Below, in pieces: positions 9,690 to 20,200 of a stretch of 64,000 bases of DNA. The stretch lies in assembly GCA_003116975.1 (NCBI GenBank), contig BGKB01000013.1, positions 248,001 to 312,000 of the forward strand. The letters run 5' to 3'. Positions within the stretch are counted from its first letter, which is position 1, and the number at the start of each line of letters is the position of its first letter. Source of the stretch: Aurantiochytrium sp. KH105 (Eukaryota; Sar; Bigyra; Thraustochytrida; Thraustochytriidae). A program made the translations under genes and the position numbers. The notes beneath the pieces were generated by a model. It was not told where the DNA came from. It saw only the letters and a program-made list of their open reading frames with translations, and searched no databases.

Positions 9690-12600
9690 CTAATACTGGG
9701 GTGGAAAGTCCCGCACGTCGTGGTGCGGCGTTGCCACCGCGCCGAACCGCTGGTAGCGTGGTCTGTGCGAGGACTGCGAGGCCGGACGCTGCCTCGACGG
9801 GTGCGAAGACTGTGGCCGCACAATTTTCACATTGCGGGACCACGACATTCCATGGTCACGTCGATGCGAGTAAGACGCGGTGTTTGGACGTGTCGGCGTG
9901 CGCGTCACGCTGCAATGCGACATGTACGCGTTCGACGTTGCAGGATCCCTGAGCGTAGATTCGCACGAGTGAGCCACCGCCGGAGGCTTATTGCTTTCGG
10001 CGGACGTGCAATCCGCCTCGAGACGAGTAGAGAGAGGGGCTTTCACTTTGGCCTGTTGACCATGAATAACGTATTGTACAATTTCAGTGAGCAACTTGCC
10101 CCGAAGACCCGAGTCCGATTCAGCAGCAAGCTTGGAGGGGATAAAGGGTTCCACGATTCGGATACGCTCGAGCTGACGTGGTGTCAAGTGGACAGCCACT
10201 GGTTTCTGAAGCCGTCGCGTCGGCAAGACAGCATTAGAGATTGGCAGAATATTATGCGACAGGCTCGGGCCGAGCAGCTCGTGAAGCATCACTCGTTGGG
10301 GGTCGATGCGTTGAGACGAAGCAGACTGTCCGGAATTCCGAGTTCCATTTTGGCCTCCTTCCGCTTCCATGGACGCTTCCTCGCGCTGAAGAGCCTGCAT
10401 GGTCAAATAGAGTGCTCGATCGACCTTATCTTCGCGCTCGAGACACATTTCGCGTCGCGATTGCCAGACACGTTGGACACGTACGAGCCAGATTGTCCAC
10501 AACTGCGCCAGTTTGGGGCCATTTCGCTCGCTAGCATCCAAACGCAAAAGCATTGACCTATGTCTGAGCTGTTGTGCAATCGAAAACCACGCAAAGGCAG
10601 CCCGCTGCGACCGTGTCTCGCGAAGAAGCTTGCAGTAGATCGCATATGCTTGACGACGACGCAAAACACTTGATTCCATCGACGACGGGGCAAACTGCCG
10701 AACCTCGAGGGGCTCGCCGTCCTGGTTCAGTCGATTCCTTGTCTTCAAAAAAGGACGTTTGGGGTCTCCAACAAGAGATGGTAGTGTCATTTGAGCAAAC
10801 AAAGCTTCCTCGAGATCCCCAATGCGCTCACGCAGCACTTGCGTCTCTGCGTTCGAGATGCTGCACATCTCTGGTGAATCACGCTCAGCTTCGGAACTGT
10901 CACTATCAGAATAACTCGAAGAAGCCGCAGAGCCTGGTCTCTCTTCGAGATCATGTTCCCGACCAGGTACCGCTGGAAACGCCTCCTTGCAAAACGAGGA
11001 CGCGCTGAAGTCTTGCGACTCCCCGTTCAAGTTAAGTGCTGGAGCGAGTTGCTGATCTCCATCCTCGACTATGCCGGAGAAAAAGCATTGAGCCGGCTGG
11101 TGTCGGGTTTTCAACTCGTTCTGCAAGCTCGCCAGCTGCTCGATAGCTTGCGATTTATCCTGCCTGAGTCTCTGTGCTTCATCGCGAAGAAGGCTTACTT
11201 TGAAGCGCAAGACTTTAAGCTCCGCGGCGTCTGCCTCGTTGCTCTGTGTCTTGTTCGTCGCAGTTCGAAGAAGCGCACGAGGCGGACTTTTCCTTTCGGA
11301 AATCGAGCGGCGGCGCAACCGGGTAGGAGAGCTGGCTTGCATCGCTTCTTCGTGAGATTCAGTAGATGTCGTTTGCGAAGGGAGCTTTTGCACAAACTCT
11401 AGCTCCTGATGAAGTTTCTCGGCTTGAGCTTTTCGCACATTTTGAGTCTCGATAATAGCCTCGAGCTCGTTCACTTGCTTTTGTTGTAGGACGCGTTGAT
11501 GCTCAAGTTCCTCCTGTGCATCATCTTGCACCTCCTTGAGCGCGTTCTTGCAATCACTCTTTATTTGGTCCAATTCGCTTTCGTGGTCCCGCTGTTGCTG
11601 TGCGAGCCGGTCCGTAAGAACAATCAATTCGCATTGCGCCTCGTGAAGAGCGAGTGCAGCATTGCTCTTGCCATGCTTTGCGCTCTCCTGCAAACGAAGC
11701 AAACGATCCAGTGCCAGCTTGTGCTCTTGGCCCTGGGCTGCGAGCGCTTCGCGGATCTGGGCTGTTTGCGTAGCCTTGACCTGCAAAAGCTCGCGCTCTA
11801 GCATTGCTACTTTCGCTTCGAGAAGCTTTCGAGCTGGGGAAACTGTTGAATTGCGTTTTTCTTTGTCAGACGATTTTCCCAAAGGCTGCCCGCCAGCGTG
11901 CCCCGAGCTATACTTCTGCGGATGTATGGCATGCGATATCGCAACGGCATTCTTAGTGGCCTGCTGCCGGGCTTCCTTGACTTGCTCCGTTTTGCGTTTC
12001 AAGGCTTGTCTGAGAGTTTGGACTTCATCAGCAAGCTTGGCTTCTGACTCAATCAGCGCGGTGGAGACGGTGACCATCTCGAGGTGCTTCTCCTTCATGA
12101 TACGGATTGTTTCATGCGTGTCGACAAGCTGCACAGAAAGCTCAGCCACTCTGCGCTGTGCGCCTGCTAGTTGGTCCTCAGTCTCTCGAAGACTTGCCGC
12201 CGCAGCCACTGCCTCCAGCGCCTCGACAGAAGACGGACATTCCGTACTTTGATCAGCACGTCGATCGGTGGCAACGCGGCGCAAGTTTGCCACTTCGGAC
12301 GAAAGACTTGTCACTTTAGTCTTGAGCTTGTCACACTCGCTGTGCTTTCGCATGAGGCCAGCGTTGAGGCTTGCTGCAAGTTGCTTGGAGGCAAGTAACT
12401 CCGCTCGAAGCTCTTCGACCGAAAGATTGTCCGCAATCGACACATCAGCTTCTTCTTCTTCCTCCTCTTCATCATCTTCATCGGCATCAGAAGTCGCATT
12501 CTCGGCGTCGCAAGGGCTTCCGGGGCTCGCGGATGCGCGTGCGTCGTGAGTACAAGACGCGCCGTCGGGACCTGAATCTTTGCGCCCTGAAGTTGTACGA

Positions 12601-13757
12601 GTCTGACGTTGAGCTAGTCTCTTGTGCAGGGAGCGCACGATCAGTTTTTGAGCTGCTAATTTGGCTTCGAGTTGTGCGATTCGATCGTCTCGGGTCTGCG
12701 TCTGCTCTTGAACGTCACTTGCCTTGGCAAGAGATTCAGAAGCAGAATTATCAAAAGCAGAGAGTTTTTCTTGCAAAGCCGAGGTTTCCTTTCGTTGAAG
12801 ACCGAGCTCGACCTCGGATGCAGCGTAGAGCTTGCGAAGTCTCACAATTTCGTGATACTGGTTTTTGGACTTTTTTTCGAGAAAGTGAACGTGGTCTTCG
12901 ATCTCGTCGTTGTTGCTGTTTCTTTTGGCCATTTTTTCCTTGAGTTCCATCAGGAGACGCGCATGCTTAGCCATGCGGTCTGCAGTCAAACAGAGCCTTT
13001 GGCGTGTCTGCTCTTGCCGCGCTTGCTCCGTGCCGAGTTCAAGGTGCACTACGTGCTCGGCGTGCAAGAGCGCTTCCTCAACGAGTCGCTCTTCTTCTGC
13101 GTCCATGGCATCGCGCACCGTGACAAGCTGCTTCTTGGGCTTGCTCGGATCATTTTTCCCCAAGACATCTTCGCCCAGCGAGTTCTGGATCTTGTTCAAG
13201 ACCCGAGTGGCCTCTTGCAGCTCCTTTTCCTGTTTCTTCCGATTGTCGTCTTGTTTGCGAAGAAAAGTGTCAATTCTCACTTTGTTGGCGCTCATCATTT
13301 CACGGTTGTTCTTGTAGACGACTGGAACGGCACGCCTTGAGTCAATTTCGATGAGGTTGAGAAGGACCTCTTGCGAGGCATTCTCGTACTTTCCGACAGC
13401 GTTGGCGACGCGCTTTTCGATTTCGAGCAAGGCTTTTCGTGCCTCGAGCATGGGTTTGAGCTTGTTTGACTCATCGCTCTCGTTCGTTTCCGGAACCTCT
13501 GGCGAGAATAGCTCGCAATTTGGCACGCCACTGTTATCATCTTCGTGTTCTTCGTTTGTCATCATTCGAGGAGTTGCCGTACAATCGCTCTTCACAGCAG
13601 ACAAGCCATCCTCCTTTGCCAGCGTATCGATCTCACCATTCGCGCTCGCACGTGGCTGGCGTCGCGTGGCACGTCTCTTAAGTGCCGTCTGTGTCGTCGA
13701 ACTCGCCAGGATTCTGCGTGTGCGTGCCGCCGCTGCGGCTGTGGCGATCCCGGGCAT
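9690..13757 (-). CDS. Large coiled-coil protein of unknown family
   Basis: 1355 residues from the ATG at 13757, chosen because the longer frame starts at a GTG. I do not recognise the family. Heptad-rich coiled coil covers most of the protein from about residue 110 to about 900, with long stretches such as QTLRQALKRKTEQVKEARQQ. An acidic linker (DEDDEEEEEEEADVS) interrupts it at about residues 420-435. After about residue 1000 the coiled coil gives way to a helical, Trp/Arg-rich segment (AAFAWFSIAQQLRHRSMLLR, QLWTIWLVRVQRVWQSRREM), then a basic, Ser/Arg-rich tail. Such architecture is common in centrosomal, basal-body, Golgi or myosin-tail-like scaffold proteins; this is inference from shape only. 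The gene lies head-to-tail with the HECT gene and divergent from MED7. Confidence 0.75.
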   Translation of the reverse strand: MPGIATAAAAARTRRILASSTTQTALKRRATRRQPRASANGEIDTLAKEDGLSAVKSDCTATPRMMTNEEHEDDNSGVPNCELFSPEVPETNESDESNKLKPMLEARKALLEIEKRVANAVGKYENASQEVLLNLIEIDSRRAVPVVYKNNREMMSANKVRIDTFLRKQDDNRKKQEKELQEATRVLNKIQNSLGEDVLGKNDPSKPKKQLVTVRDAMDAEEERLVEEALLHAEHVVHLELGTEQARQEQTRQRLCLTADRMAKHARLLMELKEKMAKRNSNNDEIEDHVHFLEKKSKNQYHEIVRLRKLYAASEVELGLQRKETSALQEKLSAFDNSASESLAKASDVQEQTQTRDDRIAQLEAKLAAQKLIVRSLHKRLAQRQTRTTSGRKDSGPDGASCTHDARASASPGSPCDAENATSDADEDDEEEEEEEADVSIADNLSVEELRAELLASKQLAASLNAGLMRKHSECDKLKTKVTSLSSEVANLRRVATDRRADQSTECPSSVEALEAVAAAASLRETEDQLAGAQRRVAELSVQLVDTHETIRIMKEKHLEMVTVSTALIESEAKLADEVQTLRQALKRKTEQVKEARQQATKNAVAISHAIHPQKYSSGHAGGQPLGKSSDKEKRNSTVSPARKLLEAKVAMLERELLQVKATQTAQIREALAAQGQEHKLALDRLLRLQESAKHGKSNAALALHEAQCELIVLTDRLAQQQRDHESELDQIKSDCKNALKEVQDDAQEELEHQRVLQQKQVNELEAIIETQNVRKAQAEKLHQELEFVQKLPSQTTSTESHEEAMQASSPTRLRRRSISERKSPPRALLRTATNKTQSNEADAAELKVLRFKVSLLRDEAQRLRQDKSQAIEQLASLQNELKTRHQPAQCFFSGIVEDGDQQLAPALNLNGESQDFSASSFCKEAFPAVPGREHDLEERPGSAASSSYSDSDSSEAERDSPEMCSISNAETQVLRERIGDLEEALFAQMTLPSLVGDPKRPFLKTRNRLNQDGEPLEVRQFAPSSMESSVLRRRQAYAIYCKLLRETRSQRAAFAWFSIAQQLRHRSMLLRLDASERNGPKLAQLWTIWLVRVQRVWQSRREMCLEREDKVDRALYLTMQALQREEASMEAEGGQNGTRNSGQSASSQRIDPQRVMLHELLGPSLSHNILPISNAVLPTRRLQKPVAVHLTPRQLERIRIVEPFIPSKLAAESDSGLRGKLLTEIVQYVIHGQQAKVKAPLSTRLEADCTSAESNKPPAVAHSCESTLRDPATSNAYMSHCSVTRTPTRPNTASYSHRRDHGMSWSRNVKIVRPQSSHPSRQRPASQSSHRPRYQRFGAVATPHHDVRDFPPQY

Positions 13758-14259
13758 GCGAGAACAGGTGTTTTTCCTTTTCACCAGCGACCCGCCGTGG
13801 CCATTGTCGGTCGTCTTCTCGCGCACCGGTCTCTGGATTTATCGCTGCGCTGCGTAAGTTTCCCCCCCGCAAAAGTTGCTCGTCAACGTTGGCTCCTCGA
13901 GCTTTCCGGTGCCCCTCGCATGCGAGAGAAGAATTGCTTGACCTCTGAGAGCGATCGATCTAGCGAGCGCACGAGCGATCCATCAAATATCGAACGATCC
14001 GGTGAATCGAAGATGGCTCGCTCGCGCGCCAGAGAGCGCTAGTGGAGCCGCAAGTTGGGCTCGGCGCGCCGAGTTAGAAGCACGGGGCGGATGAACTCCC
14101 ACGACGGGCAATCAATCAATCGACCAACTGCGGCGGCGACCTCGGCGCGGCCCGGACGTCGGCCCCTGGCCCCTGCTCGACCGCTCATCGCCGCTTCTTG
14201 CGGCTCTGGGTGGGTGGCGTCGCGCGAGAGAGGGAAAGTCGGGAAAAGGGTCGGCGGCC
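13758..14259. promoter_or_regulatory. Divergent promoter region of coiled-coil gene and MED7
   Basis: 502 bp between the start codons of two divergent genes, so both promoters should be here. It contains a short run of CGATC/GAGCG-like repeats at about 13949-14035 and one GCAAGTT at 14050-14056 that partly resembles the GCAAGTG motif found elsewhere. No TATA box is obvious. Confidence 0.45.
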
Positions 14260-15002
14260 ATGGCCAACAACAAAGCTGGCGACAAGGCGAGCGGCGCGGC
14301 CAAGGACCAGGACGCCCAGTCGCAGCGCTCGTCGCAGCAGCAGCAGCAACAACAAAAGCAGCCGACGGCCTCGAATGTGTACCCGAATCCGCCCGTGTTC
14401 TACCGCTCGTACGGCAAGAACGCGGCGCCCAAACATGAACTGGCCGTCTCGTTGGAGCCGCCCAAGATCCCCGAGGGCGCATACATGACCTTTGGCGAGT
14501 TCTGGACCCCAGAAGACAAGTAAGTGATGCGATTCACAATCAATGCAAGCTCACGCTTGCTATTTCAACAAAAAGCAGAAGAAAACTGACGGAGCTCGCG
14601 CTCAGAACACGAACGCTCAAGGAAGAGGGGCGGGAGCAGCTCTTTGAAGATGCACCCGAGGGCCAGCCTCTGGATTACGCAGGAGAGCTGCGCAAGGTAT
14701 CCAAGCTTGCGCTTGAAAAGTATTGTGCTCTGATGGATGCTCTCTGTGACATGAATTTGTCCATGACTGACTCGCGCAATAAGGCTGATGAGTTCGAGAC
14801 AGTCTATGTAAATCTTTTGTATCTCGTGAATCAGCTGCGGCCGGCGCAGGGGCGCCAGATCCTCATCAATATGCTCAAAAGACAGCTCGAACGGCGACAA
14901 GAAACAGCCGCAAATCTGCGACGCCTAGTCGCTGAGGGCGAGGCGCGCATTCGTGAGACGGCACAGGCAGTCAAAGAGAATGCAACGGTCGAAGATATTT
15001 AG
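14260..15002 (+). CDS. MED7: Mediator complex subunit 7, two exons
   Basis: Spliced as 14260-14519 and 14606-15002, 218 residues. The donor is GTAAGT at 14520. Two acceptor AGs keep the frame (14578 and 14605); I prefer 14605 because a CTGAC branch-like motif lies just upstream and the join EDKTRTLKEEGREQLFE then aligns without insertion to the plant MED7 pattern as I recall it. Family features: YPNPPVFY, PKIPEGAYMTFGEFW, and the helical core with FETVYVNLLYLVNQLRPAQG, which corresponds to the MED7 signature around HHLINEYRPHQAR in human. A Gln-rich stretch sits near the N-terminus. MED7 is a middle-module Mediator subunit that bridges activators to RNA polymerase II. The length is close to human MED7 (233 aa). 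Confidence 0.92.
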
Positions 15003-15137
15003 AAAATCTCGAGGCGCCAAGACTTTGGCTGATGTAGAGAGAGGCTACACAATCATTTTTCCTTTTCTTGGTTTTGTTTTTGTCTCCTTCTTTCCGTTCT
15101 GCGTTTGTTTTGAGATCGGTGACCGAGAGAGAGAGAG

Positions 15138-15175
<38 letters not shown>

Positions 15176-15293
15176 AATGAAAAGAAAAGAAAAGAAAAGA
15201 ATGAGTAAAGAGAGGGGAAAGGAAGAGCAATGTCGTTCGATTGATCGATCGATCGATCGATCGATCGATCCCTTTCGAATCAGGGAGTATAAT
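15003..15293. repeat. Convergent spacer with (GA)n and (GATC)n simple repeats
   Basis: Between the convergent MED7 and RING genes. A GA-dinucleotide tract at about 15124-15171 is followed by AAAAG repeats, then a perfect GATC tetranucleotide array at about 15240-15270. GATC repeats are self-complementary, so this tract can form a hairpin. No gene seen. Confidence 0.8.
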
Positions 15294-15875
15294 TCACATG
15301 GTGGGTCTGGTCAATGGATTTGTGGATGGCGCCGAGTGACCTTGCACGGCCGGAGCTGATTCCTCGTAAAAGAGCTCTTCGTCGCATACAGGGCAAGTGG
15401 TCTTTCCGCTGCGTCGACGCCACGCGAGCAGACAGGCGAGATGATAGTGATGGCGATTGACTCCGCAGTTGCAGAGCGTCCGCACAGCCGGGGCATCGAT
15501 GGAGAACTCTTCGAGACACAGCACGCACTCATCAGGAGCGTTGCGCTGCGCAGTGAGTATCCGATCCCAAGATGCGCGCATGTACTGCCGCTCATCCTCT
15601 ACGGAAGGCGGCAGCGATGAGGAGCTGGCAGCCTTAAATTTCTGCAGCAGGGCCGCGGCCGCCGCCGTCGTGGATGCTGCAGAGCACGGGAGCGGCACGG
15701 ACGCGGAGGTGCCAATGTCGCGAGCGCCGACGCCGCGGCTCCCCGCCTGCTCCTCGCCGGGATCCGGCAAGGCCGTGTACGCGTCGTGGTCGTCGTTTCC
15801 GAGCCGCGCTTCCGGCGGTTCCTGGCGCGCCCAGGCCACAGGGCACCCCGTCGGGCAGCACAGGAGGTTGCCCAT
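15294..15875 (-). CDS. RING-finger protein with predicted myristoyl/palmitoyl N-terminus
   Basis: 193 residues from the ATG at 15875; the longer frame starts at a GTG. The C-terminal part is a RING-type zinc finger: ECVLCLEEF, then CNCGVNRHHYHLACLLAW, and CPVCDEELF. The ligand pattern Cys-x2-Cys ... Cys-x-Cys ... His ... Cys ... Cys-x2-Cys indicates a probable E3 ubiquitin ligase. The N-terminus MGNLLCC is a strong candidate for Gly2 N-myristoylation with palmitoylation of Cys6 and Cys7, which would place the enzyme on a membrane. The middle is Ala/Ser-rich. It converges with MED7 and is divergent from the giant IQ/WW gene. Substrate unknown. Confidence 0.82.
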   Translation of the reverse strand: MGNLLCCPTGCPVAWARQEPPEARLGNDDHDAYTALPDPGEEQAGSRGVGARDIGTSASVPLPCSAASTTAAAAALLQKFKAASSSSLPPSVEDERQYMRASWDRILTAQRNAPDECVLCLEEFSIDAPAVRTLCNCGVNRHHYHLACLLAWRRRSGKTTCPVCDEELFYEESAPAVQGHSAPSTNPLTRPTM

Positions 15876-16031
15876 CCTCTCTCCCCGCTGCGCACGCCCC
15901 GCCTCCCGGCCCCGCCCGCGCCGCGGCCCGGCCTGCCTGCGCGCGTCGCGCACGCGGGCCCGGCGGGCTCCGAGCCGCGAGATGCAAAATGAGATCCCGT
16001 TTCCGCCGCGCGCGCGCTGGCCGGGCCTGGC

Positions 16032-16090
16032 CTCGCCGCGCTCGCCACGCTCGCCGCGCTCGCCGCGCTCGCCGCGCTCGCCGCGCTCCT
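16032..16090 (+). repeat. 9-bp tandem repeat, CGCTCGCCG units
   Basis: Five to six near-perfect copies of a 9-bp unit seen directly in a promoter-proximal, GC-rich region. It has no coding meaning on either strand. Confidence 0.75.
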
Positions 16091-16102
16091 CGCGCCCCTC
16101 GC

Positions 16103-16138
<36 letters not shown>

Positions 16139-17142
16139 GCGCCGCCGCCGCCGAAAGGTCTTTGCTCGCGCTTCTTCTCGCGCGCTTTGCTTCCTTGCTT
16201 GCCCGCTTCGACTCTCCCCGCTCGGAAGAGACGAGACCGCGCTCGACGCGAGCCCGAGTCCGCTCGCGCCGCGCTCCTGCGGCCTGCCGCCCCGGGCCCG
16301 CGGCCGCGGCCTGCGCTGCCGCTCGCGCCGGGGCGAGTCGGGCGCGGTTTGCGGGAGCCGCGAGGGGTCGAGGACGGGCACGCGAGGGAATGGGAGCGCG
16401 CCCGCGACGTTGTCGTGGCGGACGAGGAGAGGAGGCCCTGATTGACCCGCCGCTGGTACAGCTGGCTCGGCCGGCGAAGACTTTTCTTGGATTGGGAGCA
16501 GTGCGAGCGAGCTGGGCGCCGCGGCCGACGCGAGGCGGAATTGAAGTAAGGGGGAGACAGGGAAAGCTTGGGCGCGGGAGAGAGGGGGAGGAGGAGGAGG
16601 AGGAGAAGGGAGTGCGAGTGCCTGGCTGGATAGCTTCGTGCTGGCTTGCTCGCCTTCTTGCAGGCGCGTTGGACAGCCGACATCGTCAGACAGGTAGTTA
16701 GTTAGTTAGTTATCCATCCCGCCGTGATTATCTGCGTCACGGCGGCCCCCGACTGCTGTCATGTCAGATGACAACTTGAAAGTTCATAACCTAGGTAGTA
16801 GTAGTACGCAAAGGCGCGCAACGCAAATGGAGGCACCCGTCTGTGTCTCTGTCTCCTTGGCGCCTGCAGTGCCAATAGAAAAAATAAGGCAGTGAAAAAA
16901 AGTCCAACGGATATACGTGGCCTCACGCTGGGATAAGATGGCTGATCGAATGACTGACTGATGGATGGATGACCTGTGTCTGTATTCCGGCGAGGCCGTG
17001 GAGCCTCGAAGGAGAAGGGAGGAGGAGAAGGAGGTTAGCGCGTCTGGCTCCGACTGCTTCGACAAGCGCAGAGCAACCAAATCTTCGGCTGTTGCGCGCG
17101 ACAGCGGCCGTCGCGCCGTTGTCGCCAAAACATCGACAGCTT

Positions 17143-17168
17143 GCTCGTCAGGTCAGGACCTGACGAGC
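17143..17168. promoter_or_regulatory. 26-bp palindrome containing GTCAGGTC half-sites
   Basis: A perfect inverted repeat: GCTCGTCAGGTC, spacer AG, GACCTGACGAGC. It lies 99 bp before the ATG at 17267. The half-site matches the GGTCAGGT motif that recurs in other upstream regions of this window (31108, 31123, 36173, 36630, 43278), so a dimeric DNA-binding factor site is a reasonable inference. Confidence 0.6.
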
Positions 17169-17266
17169 GCACTCAGTCAGGCCTGTGCTCCGCCTGAGGT
17201 CACCTTTGAGATTGTGCGCGGTTTGTAGTCGCGTCTAGCGCCGGAGGCGAGCGCGCAGGGGCGACG

Positions 17267-20200
17267 ATGCCTGCTCGACCGCGTGGAAACGGGACCAGCG
17301 CCTCGAAAAGGACTGCCGCCGATGACAGCAACGCGCGTCTGAGCTCCCTCGAAGAGCAGACTGCTGCTCTCTTGCGCGAGGCGAGAGCATCCGTGGGTAG
17401 AACGCGCTCGCGACAGGGGAAAAGCCGGAAACGGAGGCGAGCAGCGTCCTCTCAAACCAAACCAAAAGACGCTTCTGCTGGTGCTGATGCAGCTGATGCA
17501 GCTGAAGCGACCGGCCTGACGAAAGCACTACATGATGAAACTGACACGCTTCAGGACGACGATACACATCCCGTCTTTGCAGTTTCCGATCAAAGTGAAG
17601 TTCTTCCTCTCGATGACACTGCACTCGACGCCCCCATTTCTGAACAGAAAGCCAGATCCGAGAGTGATGTGGAACCTGATGCAGCGGCTTCTCAACCTTC
17701 GCCAGTATCTGTACCCAATGATGTGCAGCAACAACCAAGCGAGACTGCGAGCGAAGGTGACGAGGTGGAGCTCGAGCTCAAACATTCCACTCCCAGCAAC
17801 GAAACAGACGATCTCACTCACAGCAACCTCGATGAGGAAAATGTCGAGGACACAACCGGCGAAAACACGGAAGGAAAAGGAGAAGTCAAGTTGTCCGAAA
17901 TCATTGCTGCAGAAACTCAGCACATCAAAACAGACTTTCTCCAGCTTGATGAGGCCTTTTGGCCGGAAGGTACCTATTACAATGCAGCTGCAGACGACAG
18001 TCCTCAAAAGTCACCAGTCGCGAAAAAGAGTGCCAGCACTCCCAAGCGCAAGCGTCTTCGACGCAAGCGACGAAGCAAGATGCAGACAGCTGAATCGAGC
18101 AACACTCTCGAGACAGAAAACTCGCCGATGGAGGCGACTCCGACGATTCGACGCGCTGATACACCCGACCATGAGGTCACTCCACTCAGTTTCGATCGCC
18201 TTGAAGGTGACGCAACCAAACAGGAGAACGGCGACGATAACGATGAAGCAGAAGAGCAAGAACTTGCACGCAGTGGCAGAAAAGACCTGGATGACGCCCA
18301 AACAAACTTAGAAGACCAGGCGTCCCCTATGAAGGAGACGTCGACAGCGACGCGAAGACCTAGCATGGTGATGGCAAAAGCGCAAGAACAATCGCTGCGA
18401 GATCTCGGCTTCTTGGAGGAGACGCAGCGCGTTGCGCTCAAGATCGACGACTTTGTCCCAGGAACCAACGTGAGCGTTGCTGACTATGATGCTCAACGAC
18501 AGCTTGTTGAAAACGTAGAAGCAGCTGAAGCCAAACAAAAGGAGGACGAGGCCGACGCTCTTGCGCGCAAGCTCGAGCATCATCGACTTGCTCTTGAAAA
18601 TCAGGCAGCTACGCTCGCACAAAGTTGCATGCGCGGACGACTGGGTAGAAAACGAGCACGCAAAGTGCGTGAGCAAGGTGGGCTTCGACACGAAGAAAAG
18701 ACGCTCAGTCAAGGGTCCCAGTCAATGTCTCAGGAGACTTATGTTGACGAACATCAAGTCGTCAAGCCTGTGCCAGTCGAATCGGAAGAGCTCGACGAGG
18801 ACTGGACCCGCGTCCATGACCCGTCGACTGGAGACACGTGGTATTTCAACGAGACAACCGGGGAGTCGCAGTGGGAGCTTCCCGATTCTCTTGGCAAGGC
18901 ACGACGTACAAATGATGAACTCGATGTGCAGATCGGTAAGAACCATGCCGAATCATCGGTACACTTCAGCTCCATCATGGAAGAACCAATTGCAAGAATC
19001 ATGTCTCCCAAAGCAAGAGAGAAAAAACCGTTGTTTGAGAACGCTGAAAGCAGTCTCCGATTTGGAAGCTCGGACGCAGTGGATGCGTCCGGGTCACCCA
19101 ATACGCAGAACGCATCGAACGAGAAGGAGGCTGCGCAGCAGCACGGAACGGCCGCGAACGCGGAGCTCTCGTTTTCATTGTTGCACCAGGAGCAAGACGA
19201 TCTCGAGTATCTCACTCAGCCAGTCATGCCGCAGTCTCGAGCAAATGACGAGTCATCCGCTGGAAGCAGTTCTTACGCTTCAAATGGCGTGATCGCCTCT
19301 CGCAGCGAGAATGCCAATGGGAAGGCAGAGGAAGACGAAGATGAGGACGACAAGGATGATCGCGACGATGAGACGAAAGGCAATGCGGCAAGCGCTGGCT
19401 TTTCGTTCTCAGTAGGGAGTCCAGCAGAAGTAACAAGAGGCAGCGAGAACCCCGAATACCAAGGAGGAAACCTTGGCGACGACGTAGATGCCCGGCTCAG
19501 TACAGCGTACTCATCAGCATTGGACTCACGTCAAAGCGATGCAATTTCCGAAGCTGGCTCCGAATTTAGTCAATCGACTGGCCTATGGTCACAGAGCGGC
19601 GAGACCCCGCGCTTCTTCTTGCCAGACGGCTCGACCGACGTCAAGTTGCGCGAGACCGTGAGACATGCTCTCAAACAAACAAAGTTCGACTCGGTGTCCA
19701 CGCTGCTTTCGAGCATGGCCAAGGAAGCCAAATCGCTACGCAAACGCTCAGGCAAAAAGCACAAGCGAGGCGACCTTGACATGAAAGCCGTCGTGCAGTG
19801 TGCCAATTTGAGCCGCCAGGAGCCGAAAATGGTTGCCGGTCTAAAAATTCGCACAAAAGGCGCGCGCGGAAAACGCGTACGTAAGCAGGGGCGCGACCGA
19901 CGCGGACTTGGCAAGGACCAGCGGGACGAAGACACGACCTTGGATCCCGATGAAGATACGCCTGCAATCTATAATGTAACCTATCCTGGCATGCGCAGAG
20001 AGGACCTTCAAGGTGTTGATGAAGTCGATGAGCACGAGGAGGTCTCGCCCAAGGACGAGTCTGCGCAGCGCAACAATGAACCCGGCGGCCAGCACAAGGA
20101 GATTTGCTTTCTATGCTGGAGCGCCGGAGATGACATGGTGAAGCGATGCGACGAGCATCAGCGGTCCAAAGAGGTTCCGGCGGGAAAGGGAAGCGTGTTA

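Larger units (their letters stand above)
15876..17266. other. Divergent intergenic region, GC-rich with 9-bp tandem repeat
   Basis: 1391 bp between the starts of the RING gene (minus) and the giant IQ/WW gene (plus). It includes a tandem CGCTCGCCG-type 9-mer array at about 16032-16090, a CCCGCG run at about 16105-16140, a purine-rich GGAGGA tract at about 16583-16610, GTTA repeats at about 16695-16711 and the palindrome at 17143-17168. Frames here code only Arg/Ala/Pro-biased shadow peptides. Confidence 0.6.

Noticed and set aside
8997-10556. 519-codon plus-strand frame
   Set aside because: Antisense to the HECT gene start, the spacer and the coiled-coil gene end; Ser/Cys-biased shadow.
14578-14605. 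Alternative MED7 acceptor at 14578
   Set aside because: Keeps the frame but adds nine residues inside an otherwise ungapped alignment; the CTGAC branch-like site favours 14605.
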